From Symsagittifera roscoffensis (lineage: Eukaryota > Xenacoelomorpha > Acoela > Convolutidae): a stretch of 64,000 nt of DNA. The stretch spans positions 29,576,318-29,640,317 of the forward strand of contig NC_087068.1 in the NCBI RefSeq assembly GCF_963678635.1, in the 5' to 3' direction. The notes under the pieces were generated by a model, which saw only the letters and a list, made by a program, of their open reading frames with translations, searched no databases and had not been told where the DNA came from. Positions 41,257 to 51,660 of this stretch are shown here, piece after piece (position 1 is the first letter of the stretch; the number at the start of each line of letters is the position of its first letter). The translations under genes were made by a program, and so were the position numbers.

Positions 41257-42998
41257 AAGTCCCTGATGGCCCATCTGATCATGCGACCTGAATGAAAGTT
41301 CTATCTGATAGAGTTGCGGCAACACTATCGCGTTTTATTTGTACAGGACTGTGTCTTCTTCTCTTCTCTTACAAGCCACGATCCCGTCCTTGTTCAGATA
41401 TAACCATCCTCTTTTTGCATTAAGTACTGTCTCAGAATACGGTAACTGTCTTCCTCCAGATCACCTTTGTCTGGTTTTCCTTTTTTGATCCACCTTTTCA
41501 AGTTACTCGTCATGTGGTCATTTCTTTGTGCTCTTAGTAGGTCTGAGAGTCTGTATCTCGCCTTCAAATATGTCTTCATGACCCTCAATTGACTATTCAT
41601 TCAATCGGGCTGATCTTCATGCACCAAATTTTTGCCAACGAGTAGTTCTTTCTGCGGCAACAAACTCATCCATCGTTTCGATAACGCTATTGTTTCTAAA
41701 TCATCGGCTGGGTTGTCAAAGTCTGTTTCGCTGGGTACCAGGTAGCGATCACTGTCAGGGTCTTGATACACCTTTCTGTCCAGGTCTCTTGCTCGAGTCT
41801 CCAGTAGTAACGTGTGGATCGCTAGCTCTGACAATTCCAATCCTGTGCTCGAGTTCCTGTCTGAGTAAGTGTCAATTCCTGAATTCCTCGAGTCGTCATC
41901 AACGGAAGAATCTGTCACTGAGCATCTTTCTTCTTCGGGATCAGTTTCATGCGCTCTGCTCATCCATCTGAACTCCTCGGACCAAATTTTACCCTCCAGG
42001 TTTTTTTCCTCACCATGAATATTTTTCCTCTACACCTTACTCCCCGGACAAGCTTTCTTGTCCCGGGTCCTGTTGACAAACTCGTCTGTTCCAATCAACG
42101 TCCTTCTCCCGGACAAACTTTCTTGCCCCAGGTTTTGTTTAACCTCTTCGCCTTTCTGATCCTGGTCCTCAAAGCTGACGGTTTTCCTTTGTATCCCCTT
42201 CACTTCTTCTTTTCGTTTGTATGATGTTTTTGTCAAGATGTTTTGGGGTATCGAGGATACTATTTGCTGAACTATTGTCCTACAATCCCTTTCATTTTCC
42301 TTGTGTTGACGTCTTGATGGCTTGATCCTTACTTTCCGACTGACTGTAAGCGATACCATGGCTGCTACCCACTCGGGGTCATCTCTAGTCACTTCTCTCT
42401 CCAGCAATTCACCCAGCATCCGCATCACTTGCCGAGTGATCTGCACCGTTTTGTCCAGCAATGAGAGGCTGTTTATGTTCATACGAGAGTGTTTCTATTG
42501 TACCAGGTTCGAACGTAGCAACAGATCCAAAGGCACCGGGTCATTCTCTGACAAGATTTTTTATTTCCGCTGCCTTTTCCTCGGGGTTACTCGGGATGTC
42601 CCGGAAATGGATGTCCAAATTTGTCCAACCATCTCGTCAAGGGAAGCGCTTCATCAGTTTCTTTGTTCAAAAACGAGAATCCTTCCTTGATTTCCGCCTG
42701 GTTGGCCTGCTTCTGATCAAGTCTTTCATAAAACTCAGTCTTCTTGCTGATCAGCATTCTGGTGTTTGTCAGGCATCCTGTGCTCGATTATCATGTGGTA
42801 GCCATCTAATCTGACTATCCACCGACCAATATAGCTCTGGTCCATCGAGTACGTCTTCAACCAGGATAACACTTTATTGTCCACGCGTAACTTAAAAGGA
42901 GCGCTCCCTAAGTATGCGCGGTACTTCTCCACGAATGTGACCACTGGAAATATTTCTGCCTTTGGTGCACCATATTTCATTTCAGTGTCACTCAACAT
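41257..42998 (-). pseudogene. RNase H, linker and integrase N-terminus of piece 2
   Basis: 42998-42735 encodes the RNase H end (FKLRVDNKVLSWLKTY, IGRWIVRLDGYHMIIEHR). A long linker of unknown function follows (42690-41601). Then comes the pre-integrase segment (LKARYRLSDLLRAQRNDHM) and, after a stop near 41335, the start of the integrase HHCC zinc finger (SHDQMGHQGL) up to 41257. Confidence 0.85.
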
Positions 42999-43066
42999 TT
43001 TGCTGCCAAATGCAAGGGGACGGAGAACTGTGCTCCCATTTCACTCCTGCTCCTGATGCGTCTGTG

Positions 43067-44260
43067 TCAAGAATATACGTGCCCTTCTCTGTAGGCATGC
43101 CTAGCACTGACGCTTCGCACAGTCCCCGCTTTATGTTCTCGAAGGTGGCTTGAGCTTCTTCGTTCCATTCGAACTTCTTTTCCTTTGTTGCGCATCAGTT
43201 TCTGCATGGGGTACACCTTGTCTGCGTATTCTTTTATGAACTCACGGTAATAATCGGCAAACCCTAGGAAGCTCATGAGTTATGTGTCCGTTCTGGGAGC
43301 CTTCCATGTCAACACAGCCTCCACTGTTTCCGGGTCCGGCCTTACGCCATGCCTGTCCACCATTCCTCCCAGATACTTGATTGGATGCCTTAGGATTTCA
43401 CATTTCGATGGTTTGCATTTCAAGCCTGCTCTATTCATGTAACCAAAGACCTCATCGAACCGATCAATGTGGTCTTCCAAGGTGGGTGTTGCTATGACCA
43501 CGTCATCCACGTAACACATCACAAGATTCCCGTACTTCTTTGTCACTCTGGTCAAAGCCTGAGCCATCAGTCTTTGAAAAGTTGCCGTGGCGTTGCACAA
43601 GCCAAAGGGCATCCTCTTCCACTGGTACAACCCCAAATCACATGCGAATCTGGTCTTTTCTCTGTCTTTCTTCCGCAGAGGGACCTGCCAGAAGGCAGAA
43701 CCCAAGTCCAGTGTGGTGAAAACTTGGCGTCACCAAGTTTCGAGAGGCTCTCGTTTGTTCGCGGTATCGGTACGCGTCTTTTATTGTCACTGCGTTCAGG
43801 TAACGAAAGTCGCAACAGAACCTGAGCTGCCCCCTTCTTCTTGGCCATGACTACCCCGAAAGCCCGAGGCGATTTCGAGGGTTCTATCATGTCGTATTCG
43901 AGCAACAATTCTATTTCGGCTCGGCACGCTTCCGATTTATGAGGCGTCATTCGCCTTGCGCCTTCCCTATGAGGAATGGCGCCTTCTCTAATTCTATTTC
44001 GTGTTCGACGAAGTTGCAACAACCGATATCCGCCTTATGTTTTGAAAATGAGTCCCTGTTCCGATTTGAAACCGCCTTTAAAATTTCAAAATCTCCCTCG
44101 CCTACTTTCCCTCTCAAGTGTTCTATCTGCGGCAAAACCAGTTTGTTGGATTCTAGTTCATATAACAAGGGGCGTTCCGGAAAATTCGAGCAGCTCGACA
44201 AGCCGTCATCCGTTTCGGATATCCTTGAAAACAGTTTATTAATAGATTTAAATTCGTCAA
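43067..44260 (-). pseudogene. Reverse transcriptase of piece 2
   Basis: Frames 44022-43567, 43705-43280 and 43276-43067 together give a Ty3/Gypsy RT: MTPHKSEACRAEIELLLEYDMI, FGLCNATATFQRLM and the catalytic YVDDVV, then the connection motif FLGFADYYREFIKEYA. Broken by frameshifts near 43720 and 43280. Confidence 0.92.
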
Positions 44261-44469
44261 TTCTCTTTAAAATTTTATCTTTATCCGCAGATTTGGGCAG
44301 TCTTTCAAGTTATATCTCTTGACGTTTTGTGTCTCCTCATAGTCGGTCTTCATCGGCAAAGCGTAACTAAGTTTCTTTCCACGCTGGATCGAAACCGTGG
44401 TGTCCAGTGTGTTCAACAACACACAGACACACAGACCGTTCCGTGTTACTGAAAAGCTTCGGCCTAAAA

Positions 44470-45453
44470 TCACCGAGCCAATCTGAGGTTCGTTGGAATT
44501 AGATCTTCCCTCATGAAGCCCATTCTTTCCCAAGTTTCTATTGGCATCACGCTTACCACTTCTCCTGTATCCAGTAGTCCTGTTACTCCAATTTTCTTCG
44601 CATTGGTGTCTAGCAGATGTGCAGTCACATCTGCTTCGTACCCTATGTGTACTGCATCTTGCTCCATCATGGCTTCATGGCCGATTCTACGGACCTTGAG
44701 TTCTTCCTGACCCAAATAGATTTGCTCCATTTGGTCACTATCTGTTGTGATGTAGGTCCTAGTGTAGATGCGTATCCCGTCAACGTTCAACATCACTTAA
44801 TACGGTCCATAGACTTCCACGTAGCGCCCATGGAGTTTCTTTGTTCGAGGGCCACCCGTTGTCAACAACGCTCGCACAGCCCTCGACTCAGTGCGTGGCT
44901 CTACCTGTCTCAGATAATTCTCATATATGTCTAAAAGCATCATAGTGAATTTTGAGGGTTCACTTAGGTTCCTGATCACCTGATGTCCTGCAACTGAAAT
45001 TATTGACTGTATTTTGTTTCTTTGTGGCACCATTCCGAATGTCTGCCCTGAGGTCACGTTAAGTTTCATGCTCAACCTGCTTGGTGCTTTCGTTTCTTCA
45101 TCTTCTGATGCCTCGAAGGCGTTTAGCTTTTCCTGAATTTTCTCATTCTCTAGTTCGAGCTTCACTTTTTGTTCCATCTCCTTCGTCACCAACTCCTGCT
45201 GGACTCTGACTAGAGCATCCCTCGCGGCTGCCCTATAGTCAATCTTGAAGTCATCTGCCACCGTCACTGATTCAGACTCACGCATTTCTTTTGTTACTGC
45301 CTGCATCCTTTTTGTTGCCAGCTCCTGCGGTTTCCCCTTCCTGTGTGCCTCCATTTCACTCAACAGGCGAGCCTTGCTGGCTTTAGCACCAGATAAAGCT
45401 TCCTCATGCCTTCGATGCTTGATGTCTGCCACAGCATCCCAAAATTGTGGCAA
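44470..45453 (-). pseudogene. Gag C-terminus and aspartic protease of piece 2
   Basis: 45453-44797 encodes the region after the zinc knuckles (FWDAVADIKHRRHEEALSG to LLTTGGPRTKKLHGRY), ending in a stop. 44796-44470 then encodes the protease with active site LLDTGEVVSVMP. The same segments are continuous and unbroken in piece 3. Confidence 0.92.
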
Positions 45454-45469
45454 TCCGAATTAAAATGAC

Positions 45470-47200
45470 CTTCCAAGTTACAACAAAAATCACCTTGGGC
45501 CGAATTTCGCAATTGCTCCTCTCATGAAATCTTCATCCTCGAGGCTAAAGTCTTTTGCTTTCATGTCCTGCATGTAAGTTGGGCATGCTGACACATGATA
45601 GTCCGTCGAACTGCAATATGCACAAGAACGTCTCTTGTCCATATCCTCCCTTGGTTTATATGGTTTGTTACCTTGGTTTGTTGGTCCATTGTTAAAATTG
45701 CCATAATTGTTTTTGTATTATCCAGATCTCGATGGAGGCTTCAGTAAAAGATGTTCTTTTGACTTGAGTCTCAACTCTTCTGGTTTTGGCGCAATGGTTG
45801 AAAGTGGTGTGTAATGTGTCGCTAACATGGTTCGAAGCTCATCATTCTTCACACCATCGATGATTTTTGAGGCTACTACCGGGTTCATCCTTCTGTTCGA
45901 CTCATCTGGTTGGCTACGACTTCTAAGCATCACCAAACTTTTCTATCGTCTCGTCTCCTCGTTGCCTCCGTTTCTCGAAGCGCATCTTTGCTTGGTGTCC
46001 TTGCACCCCTGATCCAAAACGATTTAACAAGACTTCGAAGATTTTCTCAGCAGTGTCCCGCTGGTATTTCTTTTTTCCATCACGCAGTTTAGGGCTGTCC
46101 CTTCCAAGTTACTGGTGAGAGCACTGCATTGTTGTCTTTCTGTCAAGTCCTCGTCTTCAAAATGCAGTTTCATTACCTCTATCCAGGTATCAAGAAAGCC
46201 ATCAGATTCATCTTTACAGCATCTTGGTTTCTTAAAAACCCTTCTGTACTTTTCACTGCGTTCATTGATTCTAGATAACCTAATTCGGAATGTTTCCAAG
46301 GACCTGTTCAGAGGTTCAAAGGCTGTGGCTATTGATGTCGCGTCCCTTGAATGCTCTGCTTGAGCATCATTGCCCCATGATAGAGGCTCTGGATTTTCCC
46401 TCCTGTTCGAATCTCTGGGATAATTTCTTCCTTGATTCGCATGATTCAAGTTCCTGGAATCCCATCTCCCAGACGCATGTGTGTCTTGCGTCGGTCGTTC
46501 GTTTGAGGTCGGTCTGTTGCCAGTCGAACTTCCTCTGATGTTTGGGCCCCGAGGCCTATTGTCCCCTGTGGCATAGCTGGATGAACTGCTTCTTACCCTA
46601 GTAGATACACATGTCCTTCTTCTATTGGGTTGTTCCTTGAAGTTCACTCTCGGCTGCCTGCAGGGTTCTCCTGAATTTGGTTCCCCATTCTTTGATCCAC
46701 TCATGTTTCCTAGTAGCCCATCCAACCTATCCATGATAGCCTAGATTCGCCTCTCCATCATCGCGTCTATCTTCGTGTCAAGATTTCCAAGAGTCTGCTC
46801 TTGTTGAATTCTCAACTTCTCCATGTCATCTCTCAATTTTAACTCTCTTTGCTGAGCTTCCCTCGTCATTTGCGACAAGTTTTTGGCCAAGTTTTCATTC
46901 GTTCTCTCCTTCAAGCGTTTTTCGCTTCTGCTAACTTCTTGTCTGTTGCGGTTGATCTCTTCTCACAGGTTTGACTTATTGCTTCAACCATTCCGCCTGA
47001 AATTTTCTTCCCTTTGTCGGTTCGGGTTCGTGCGATCCTTTCCACAAAAGGGTCGATCATTGCTTTTCTTTGTTTCTCTCGTATGAATTTCCTAGAGCTA
47101 TCACTTAGTTTAGGTATCCTTGACTTGTGTAGACTTATTTTCAATTTATCACTTCTTACTGCCTATACACTCAATTCGATTGCTGGTATCCTCATTTTTT
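45470..47200 (-). pseudogene. Gag of piece 2
   Basis: A coiled-coil N-terminal part (47200-46740) leads into 46734-46024, which holds the retrotransposon gag core (DTWIEVMKLHFEDEDL, SALTSNLEGTALNCVM). Then 45936-45718, and a zinc knuckle (CAYCSSTDYHVSAC) near 45620. Homologous to 61200-62700 of piece 3. Several stops. Confidence 0.9.
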
Positions 47201-47692
47201 GACTACTGATAATAATAACACTACATAAAATTCCAAAAATTTCACCTAAATAGTGACCACGAATACTTGTATGTTATCACAGTACAGCGTATATACAAAT
47301 TATTCACAATAATTGATTATTGGTTGTAAAGATATGAAGCTAGCAAAGTCTGATTATATCGATATATTTTAAAGATAGTCTGCTCACCACCCAAACAAGA
47401 ACGGATATTTTTGATTTAAAACTAAAAAGGAAGGAAGATAAAAATAGTTTCAATGAAAAACGTAAGTGTTTTGTACTTTAGTCAGTTGCAATACAATAGT
47501 CGAAATTGTCTCTAATGAAAGAGCTTTCCCTGTTTGGTGCCACAAACTCTTATTCAGTTTAGACCTAGCGTCGCGAATATCCGGGTTAGAGTTATTTTGT
47601 TTTACTCTGGTCCTTTTAAAGTGCAGTGACACCTTATAATCTAATATTATTTACCTTTCACTTTTCTTTTTGTCTACTCAAGTTTTGACAAA

Positions 47693-47935
47693 ATAGGACC
47701 CTTCCGCATCGGTGAAAATAGGAACCTTCCGAATTGGCAAAATAGGACCCCTCCGGATTGGCAAAAATGGGACTCTTCCGGATTGATAAAATTGGGATCC
47801 TTCCGGATTGGCAAAATTGGGACCCCTCCGGATTGACAAAATTGGGACCCTTCCGGATTGGCAAAATTGGGACCCTTACGGATTGGCAAAAATAGGACCC
47901 CTCTGGATTGGGACCCCTCCGGGTTAGTAAAAATA
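47693..47935. repeat. 25-bp tandem repeat in the piece 2 leader
   Basis: About nine to ten units of the type GACCCTTCCGGATTGGCAAA plus about five more bases, with point differences. On the minus strand the repeat stays open for 113 codons with a repeating NPEGS-FCQSG pattern, which follows from the period plus one base. Confidence 0.9.
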
Positions 47936-49330
47936 GCTTTTTCGGGACTTTTAAAATTTTCACCCGAGACCCTTCCGGATAGGTTTTCTGATGCAATTAT
48001 GCTATCGGAACTAACTAGGAAGGGTGTATTTTCCGTCCCTAGACCCTTCCGGATCGTAGTTAAGCCTTTTATTTTGCTATTCTACTCAACTATGAAGGGT
48101 CTTCTAACTAGGCTAGTTTCGACTCGACTATGGTTTTCTGGGTTCCTTAGCCATCCCTTTTTGTCTAGAACAGCGTATAATTGCCTTATTTAACCGTTAC
48201 TACCCTTTGGAAGGGGTATAAGGGCTTTCCAAAAAAAAATTTTTAAAACGTGAAGGGTCTACCTTCATTAATTGGTAATTTTGCTGAAAACAATTTTAAA
48301 AAGTTTTCACGCTTTTTTTGGATAATTCATAACCTTTCATGAGGAATTAAGCTCACTTAACTTCTGATCTAATGGTACCAAGATCAACTGGATCTGTCCA
48401 TTAGTTCCAAAGTTATTAACCAAAACGTCTTTTTTCTAAAGTCAAAAATTTTCTCTCTTATAGGTTCCGCCTAACTTTTTTTCGCAACTCTTATCTTTTC
48501 CACCTGAAATTTATTGTTCCGTTATTTATTGATCTAGTTCAATGCAAAAAACCCGATCTAAAACGTTTCAGCTGAAAAAAAATTGCCATAAACAATGCTA
48601 TTTGGACCCTTCCGGATTGATGAATCCCACTAAATCTGTTCGGTTTTCGGTACCCAATAAGTTCCAACCACTTCCGAACTTAAATTAACTGGTTCCACTA
48701 ATTATACTAAAACAGTTAACATGTAACCAACTAATTTAGCTCTTTTTTCCGTTTTAAAAAATATCGATATCTCAAAAATTGTGATTTGTGTGGAGATCAA
48801 AATATCGCTATTTTGACCTTTAAAACCGGTCTGCTTACTGTGTTTTTCACTGAAAAACGGTATAGGAGTATAAAAGTAGGCTGCATAAATAGTAATACTG
48901 ATAATATTATACCCCTCCGGGTTTGTTCAAAACTCGAATTCAGGTGCTTAACTCGGAAAGTCGCAATTCGGTGAAGGGTCACTTCAGTGCAGTCACAAAT
49001 GAGCTCCCACAGATTGATATCTTACTTTTTGCACCAAAAGGGACACGAAACTTGTTAACGATACCCAACAGTAGTTTGTTGTTTTCCTTGAGCCCCTTCT
49101 TGTCGCTCATTGCACTGCTTGCCGGATCAGTCTTCTTCTCTAATCCCGAGACCCTTCCGGATTGAGCGCAAATTAGCATTAACGTGCATAAATACTCAAA
49201 TAGTCCTAGTACAAGCACCAGAAAAGGGCCACAAATTTGATTGTAACAATCTTGACTGATATAAATGCCTGTAAAAACAATATATATAACAACAACAAAC
49301 GGGAGGGTTGGATCACATCTCATTTGGAGT

Positions 49331-49440
49331 ACTTTTTACTGTTTTTGGTTTTTCGGTTATTTTTCATGTTTTTGTTTTTTCGGTTATTTTTTATGTTTTT
49401 GGTTTTTCGGTTATTTTTTATGTTTTTTGTTTTTCCTAGG
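49331..49440. repeat. T-rich ~29-bp tandem repeat
   Basis: Three to four units of GGTTTTTCGGTTATTTTT. Its reverse complement resembles the A-rich tract at 57420-57570 in piece 3, so it belongs to the leader of the family. Confidence 0.85.
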
Positions 49441-49529
49441 TACTATACTATTTTTTGTTTGGTTTCCTGTATATCGGTGCGGAGTGCTCGTTAAAGGTTC
49501 TGCTGGTCATGATGTTAAAAAAGAATAAA

Positions 49530-49543
49530 ACCCAGGAGCGCCA
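49530..49543 (-). promoter_or_regulatory. Candidate primer-binding site of piece 2
   Basis: Minus strand TGGCGCTCCTGGGT starts 12 nt after the LTR end. The identical 14-mer occurs at the same distance in piece 3. A TGG start fits a tRNA 3' end; I could not identify the tRNA. Confidence 0.65.
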
Positions 49544-49555
49544 TAAAAACATCTA

Positions 49556-49760
49556 TGTAACATTCGCCCGGAATTACATATCGACGGAAAATAAAGCTAG
49601 GTTCTAAAACGACTGGCTAGCGTCTAAACACAGCTCCACGTGCTTTTTGCCGTCTCTTCCAAAGCCAGTTTTTTTGATGGTCTTTCTAACATCGGGTCGA
49701 CAAAAAAAACGTTACTGTTTCCGGCTTCGATCAGAACGCTCTAATTAACCTAATTATATG
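49556..49760 (-). mobile_element. Partial 5' LTR of piece 2
   Basis: Begins (on plus) with TGTAACATTCGCCC, the reverse of the LTR end. It aligns for about 200 bp with the reverse complement of 56950-57157. It is cut by the Penelope-like element that follows. Confidence 0.8.
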
Positions 49761-49846
49761 CAAAAATAGTGAGCTCATGGCTGGGTATCAGTATCCCAGA
49801 CCACGAGGTCACTCCCAAAAACAGGGCTAATACTTATTTACCATAT

Positions 49847-51160
49847 TACTTTTGTTTCTGTTCAGTAGATAAAAATCATCATCTCCATCGAAGATGGATC
49901 AACCCTTTCCCTCAACTACTAGCTTCTCTTGATCTGAAAACGAATTTAGAGGTTATCAATTCATTTTGAGAATGCGTTAAAATTGTAAATTCAAACAAAC
50001 GTTTTCGCACATTTTGTGCATCTTCAGGTTTTAAAAATTCTAAACTATCTGTACAAAATGATCAAAGATAATAAAAAGTGTCACACACATCATTATTTCA
50101 AAATTTTAAAAATTCAACCAATCAAAACTTTACAAATATCCCTGAAATTATGTAACAACTATTATGTAACAACTTTAAACATTTTGTCACAAGTTTCTGA
50201 GAGTTTTCATCAATTTTATTTTCAAATTTTCGTTTTGTGGCTAATTTTTATGCTAACATGTAACTTGTTTCAAAATGTTGTTGTTTTAGCCAGAATTTTT
50301 CAATTCTGGACTTATAGCCTTAGTATCAGCTCCCTACTTCTAAACTCGTCGCGCGTGTTAATTGCCGGTCTTTCTCCCCTAATGTGCAGCGCCTCTAATG
50401 TAAGTAACTTGATGCTGCTGGACGCCTGGTCGATTATTTTCTAATTAAACTCAGACTTACCACTCTCACTACCACAATGCCTTATATGCTGTACCACAAC
50501 AAGAGATGATGACTTTTGTTTCTGTTCAGTAGATAAAAATCATCATCTCCATCGAAGATGGATCAACCCTTTCCCTCAACTACTAGCTTCTCATGATCTG
50601 AAAACGAATTTAGAGGTTATTATTTCATTTTGAGAATGCGTTAAAATTGTAAATTCAAACAAACGTTTTCGCACGTTTTGTGCATCTTCAGGTTTTAAAA
50701 ATTCTAAACTATCTGTACAAAATGATCAAAGATAATAAAAAGTGTCACACACATCATTATTTCGAAATTTTAAAAATTTAACCAATCAAAACTTTATAAA
50801 TATCCCTGAAATGATGTAACAACTATTATGTAACAACTTTAAACATTTTGTCACAGATTTCTGAGAGTTTTCATCATTTTTATTTTCACATTTTCGTTTT
50901 GTGGCTAATTTTCATGCTAACATGTAAGTTGTTTAAAAAATGTTGTTGTTTTAGCCAGAATTTTTTGATTCTGGAACTATAGCCTTAGTGTCAGCTCCCT
51001 ACTTCTAAACTCGTCGCGCGTGTTAATTGCCGGTCTTTCTTCCCTAATGTGCAGCGCCTCTAATATAAGTAACTTGATGCTGCTGGACGCCTGGTCGATT
51101 ATTTTCTAAATAAACTCAGACTTACCACTCTCACTACCACACTGCCTTATATGCTGTCCA
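49847..51160 (-). repeat. Two direct copies of the PLE 3' terminal region
   Basis: The sequence from ACTTTTGTTTCTG at 49847 repeats from 50510, a 663-bp spacing, with few differences. A third copy begins near 54471. They share GTTTTCGCACATTTTGTGCA. Confidence 0.95.
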
Positions 51161-51660
51161 ACTGGGGTATCCTCTTTTCGTAGTTCCTCAATCCTTGTGG
51201 TGAGATGTCGGACCGTCAGGCCAACATAGATGGATTTGCATCCACAACATTCAAGTCTGTACACCACTTTTGGTTTCAGTTCACTGGAAAAGGAGGATTT
51301 TAGAGAGGGCATACAAGTTTTCAATTTCCTCGTCGTGAATATTATCAGCGCATTGATGATATCGCGTTTTTTTGCTAAAGTTTGACTGTGATTCCCCCTA
51401 TATTGGACCATCAAAAAGGGTGGTGAATCACTGCTATAATCACAGGGCTTCTTTTTCTCTTTGGCTAATCACAGAGCCATGTTCTTTTTGATTTTGCCCT
51501 CGCTGATGATCTTTTCAAGAGCATGGGTTGCAACCCGCGACGACCATTTTTCCGGATATTGGTTATCCAACCACTGCTCACGGTTGATTTTCATAGTTTT
51601 ATCATATTCTTCCCATGTTGACGTACTACGGAAAACCCGGTGAACAGTTCCTTCAATCAC
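51106..51660 (-). pseudogene. PLE thumb and GIY-YIG endonuclease
   Basis: 51660-51469 carries the conserved RT thumb (MIEGTVHRVFRSTSTWEEY, LDNQYPEKW). 51414-51106 carries the GIY-YIG nuclease: VYRLECCGCKSIYVGLTVRH with TR following. The Cys pair in the first strand is typical of Penelope-like elements. A stop and frame change separate the two. Confidence 0.9.

Larger units (their letters stand above)
47201..49555 (-). other. 5' leader of piece 2
   Basis: Non-coding leader between LTR and gag. It contains repeated CCCTTCCGG motifs, a 25-bp tandem repeat and a T-rich tandem repeat. Several blocks match the reverse complement of the piece 3 leader, for example the A/T-rich tract near 49331-49460 against 57420-57600. 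The internal frames are products of the repeats. Confidence 0.75.
41257..49760 (-). mobile_element. Giant LTR retrotransposon, piece 2 (partial 5' LTR to integrase zinc finger)
   Basis: Minus-strand copy of the same family as pieces 1 and 3. Reading right to left: the 3' part of an LTR (49556 to about 49760), primer-binding site, leader, gag, protease, RT, RNase H, linker and the first part of integrase (SHDQMGHQGL). It is cut off at 41257, exactly where the piece 1 LTR ends. Multiple stops and frameshifts. Confidence 0.85.

Noticed and set aside
47690-47935. CRISPR-like array of 25-bp repeats
   Set aside because: Units abut without spacers and lie in the leader of an LTR retrotransposon in a eukaryotic genome; it is a simple tandem repeat.
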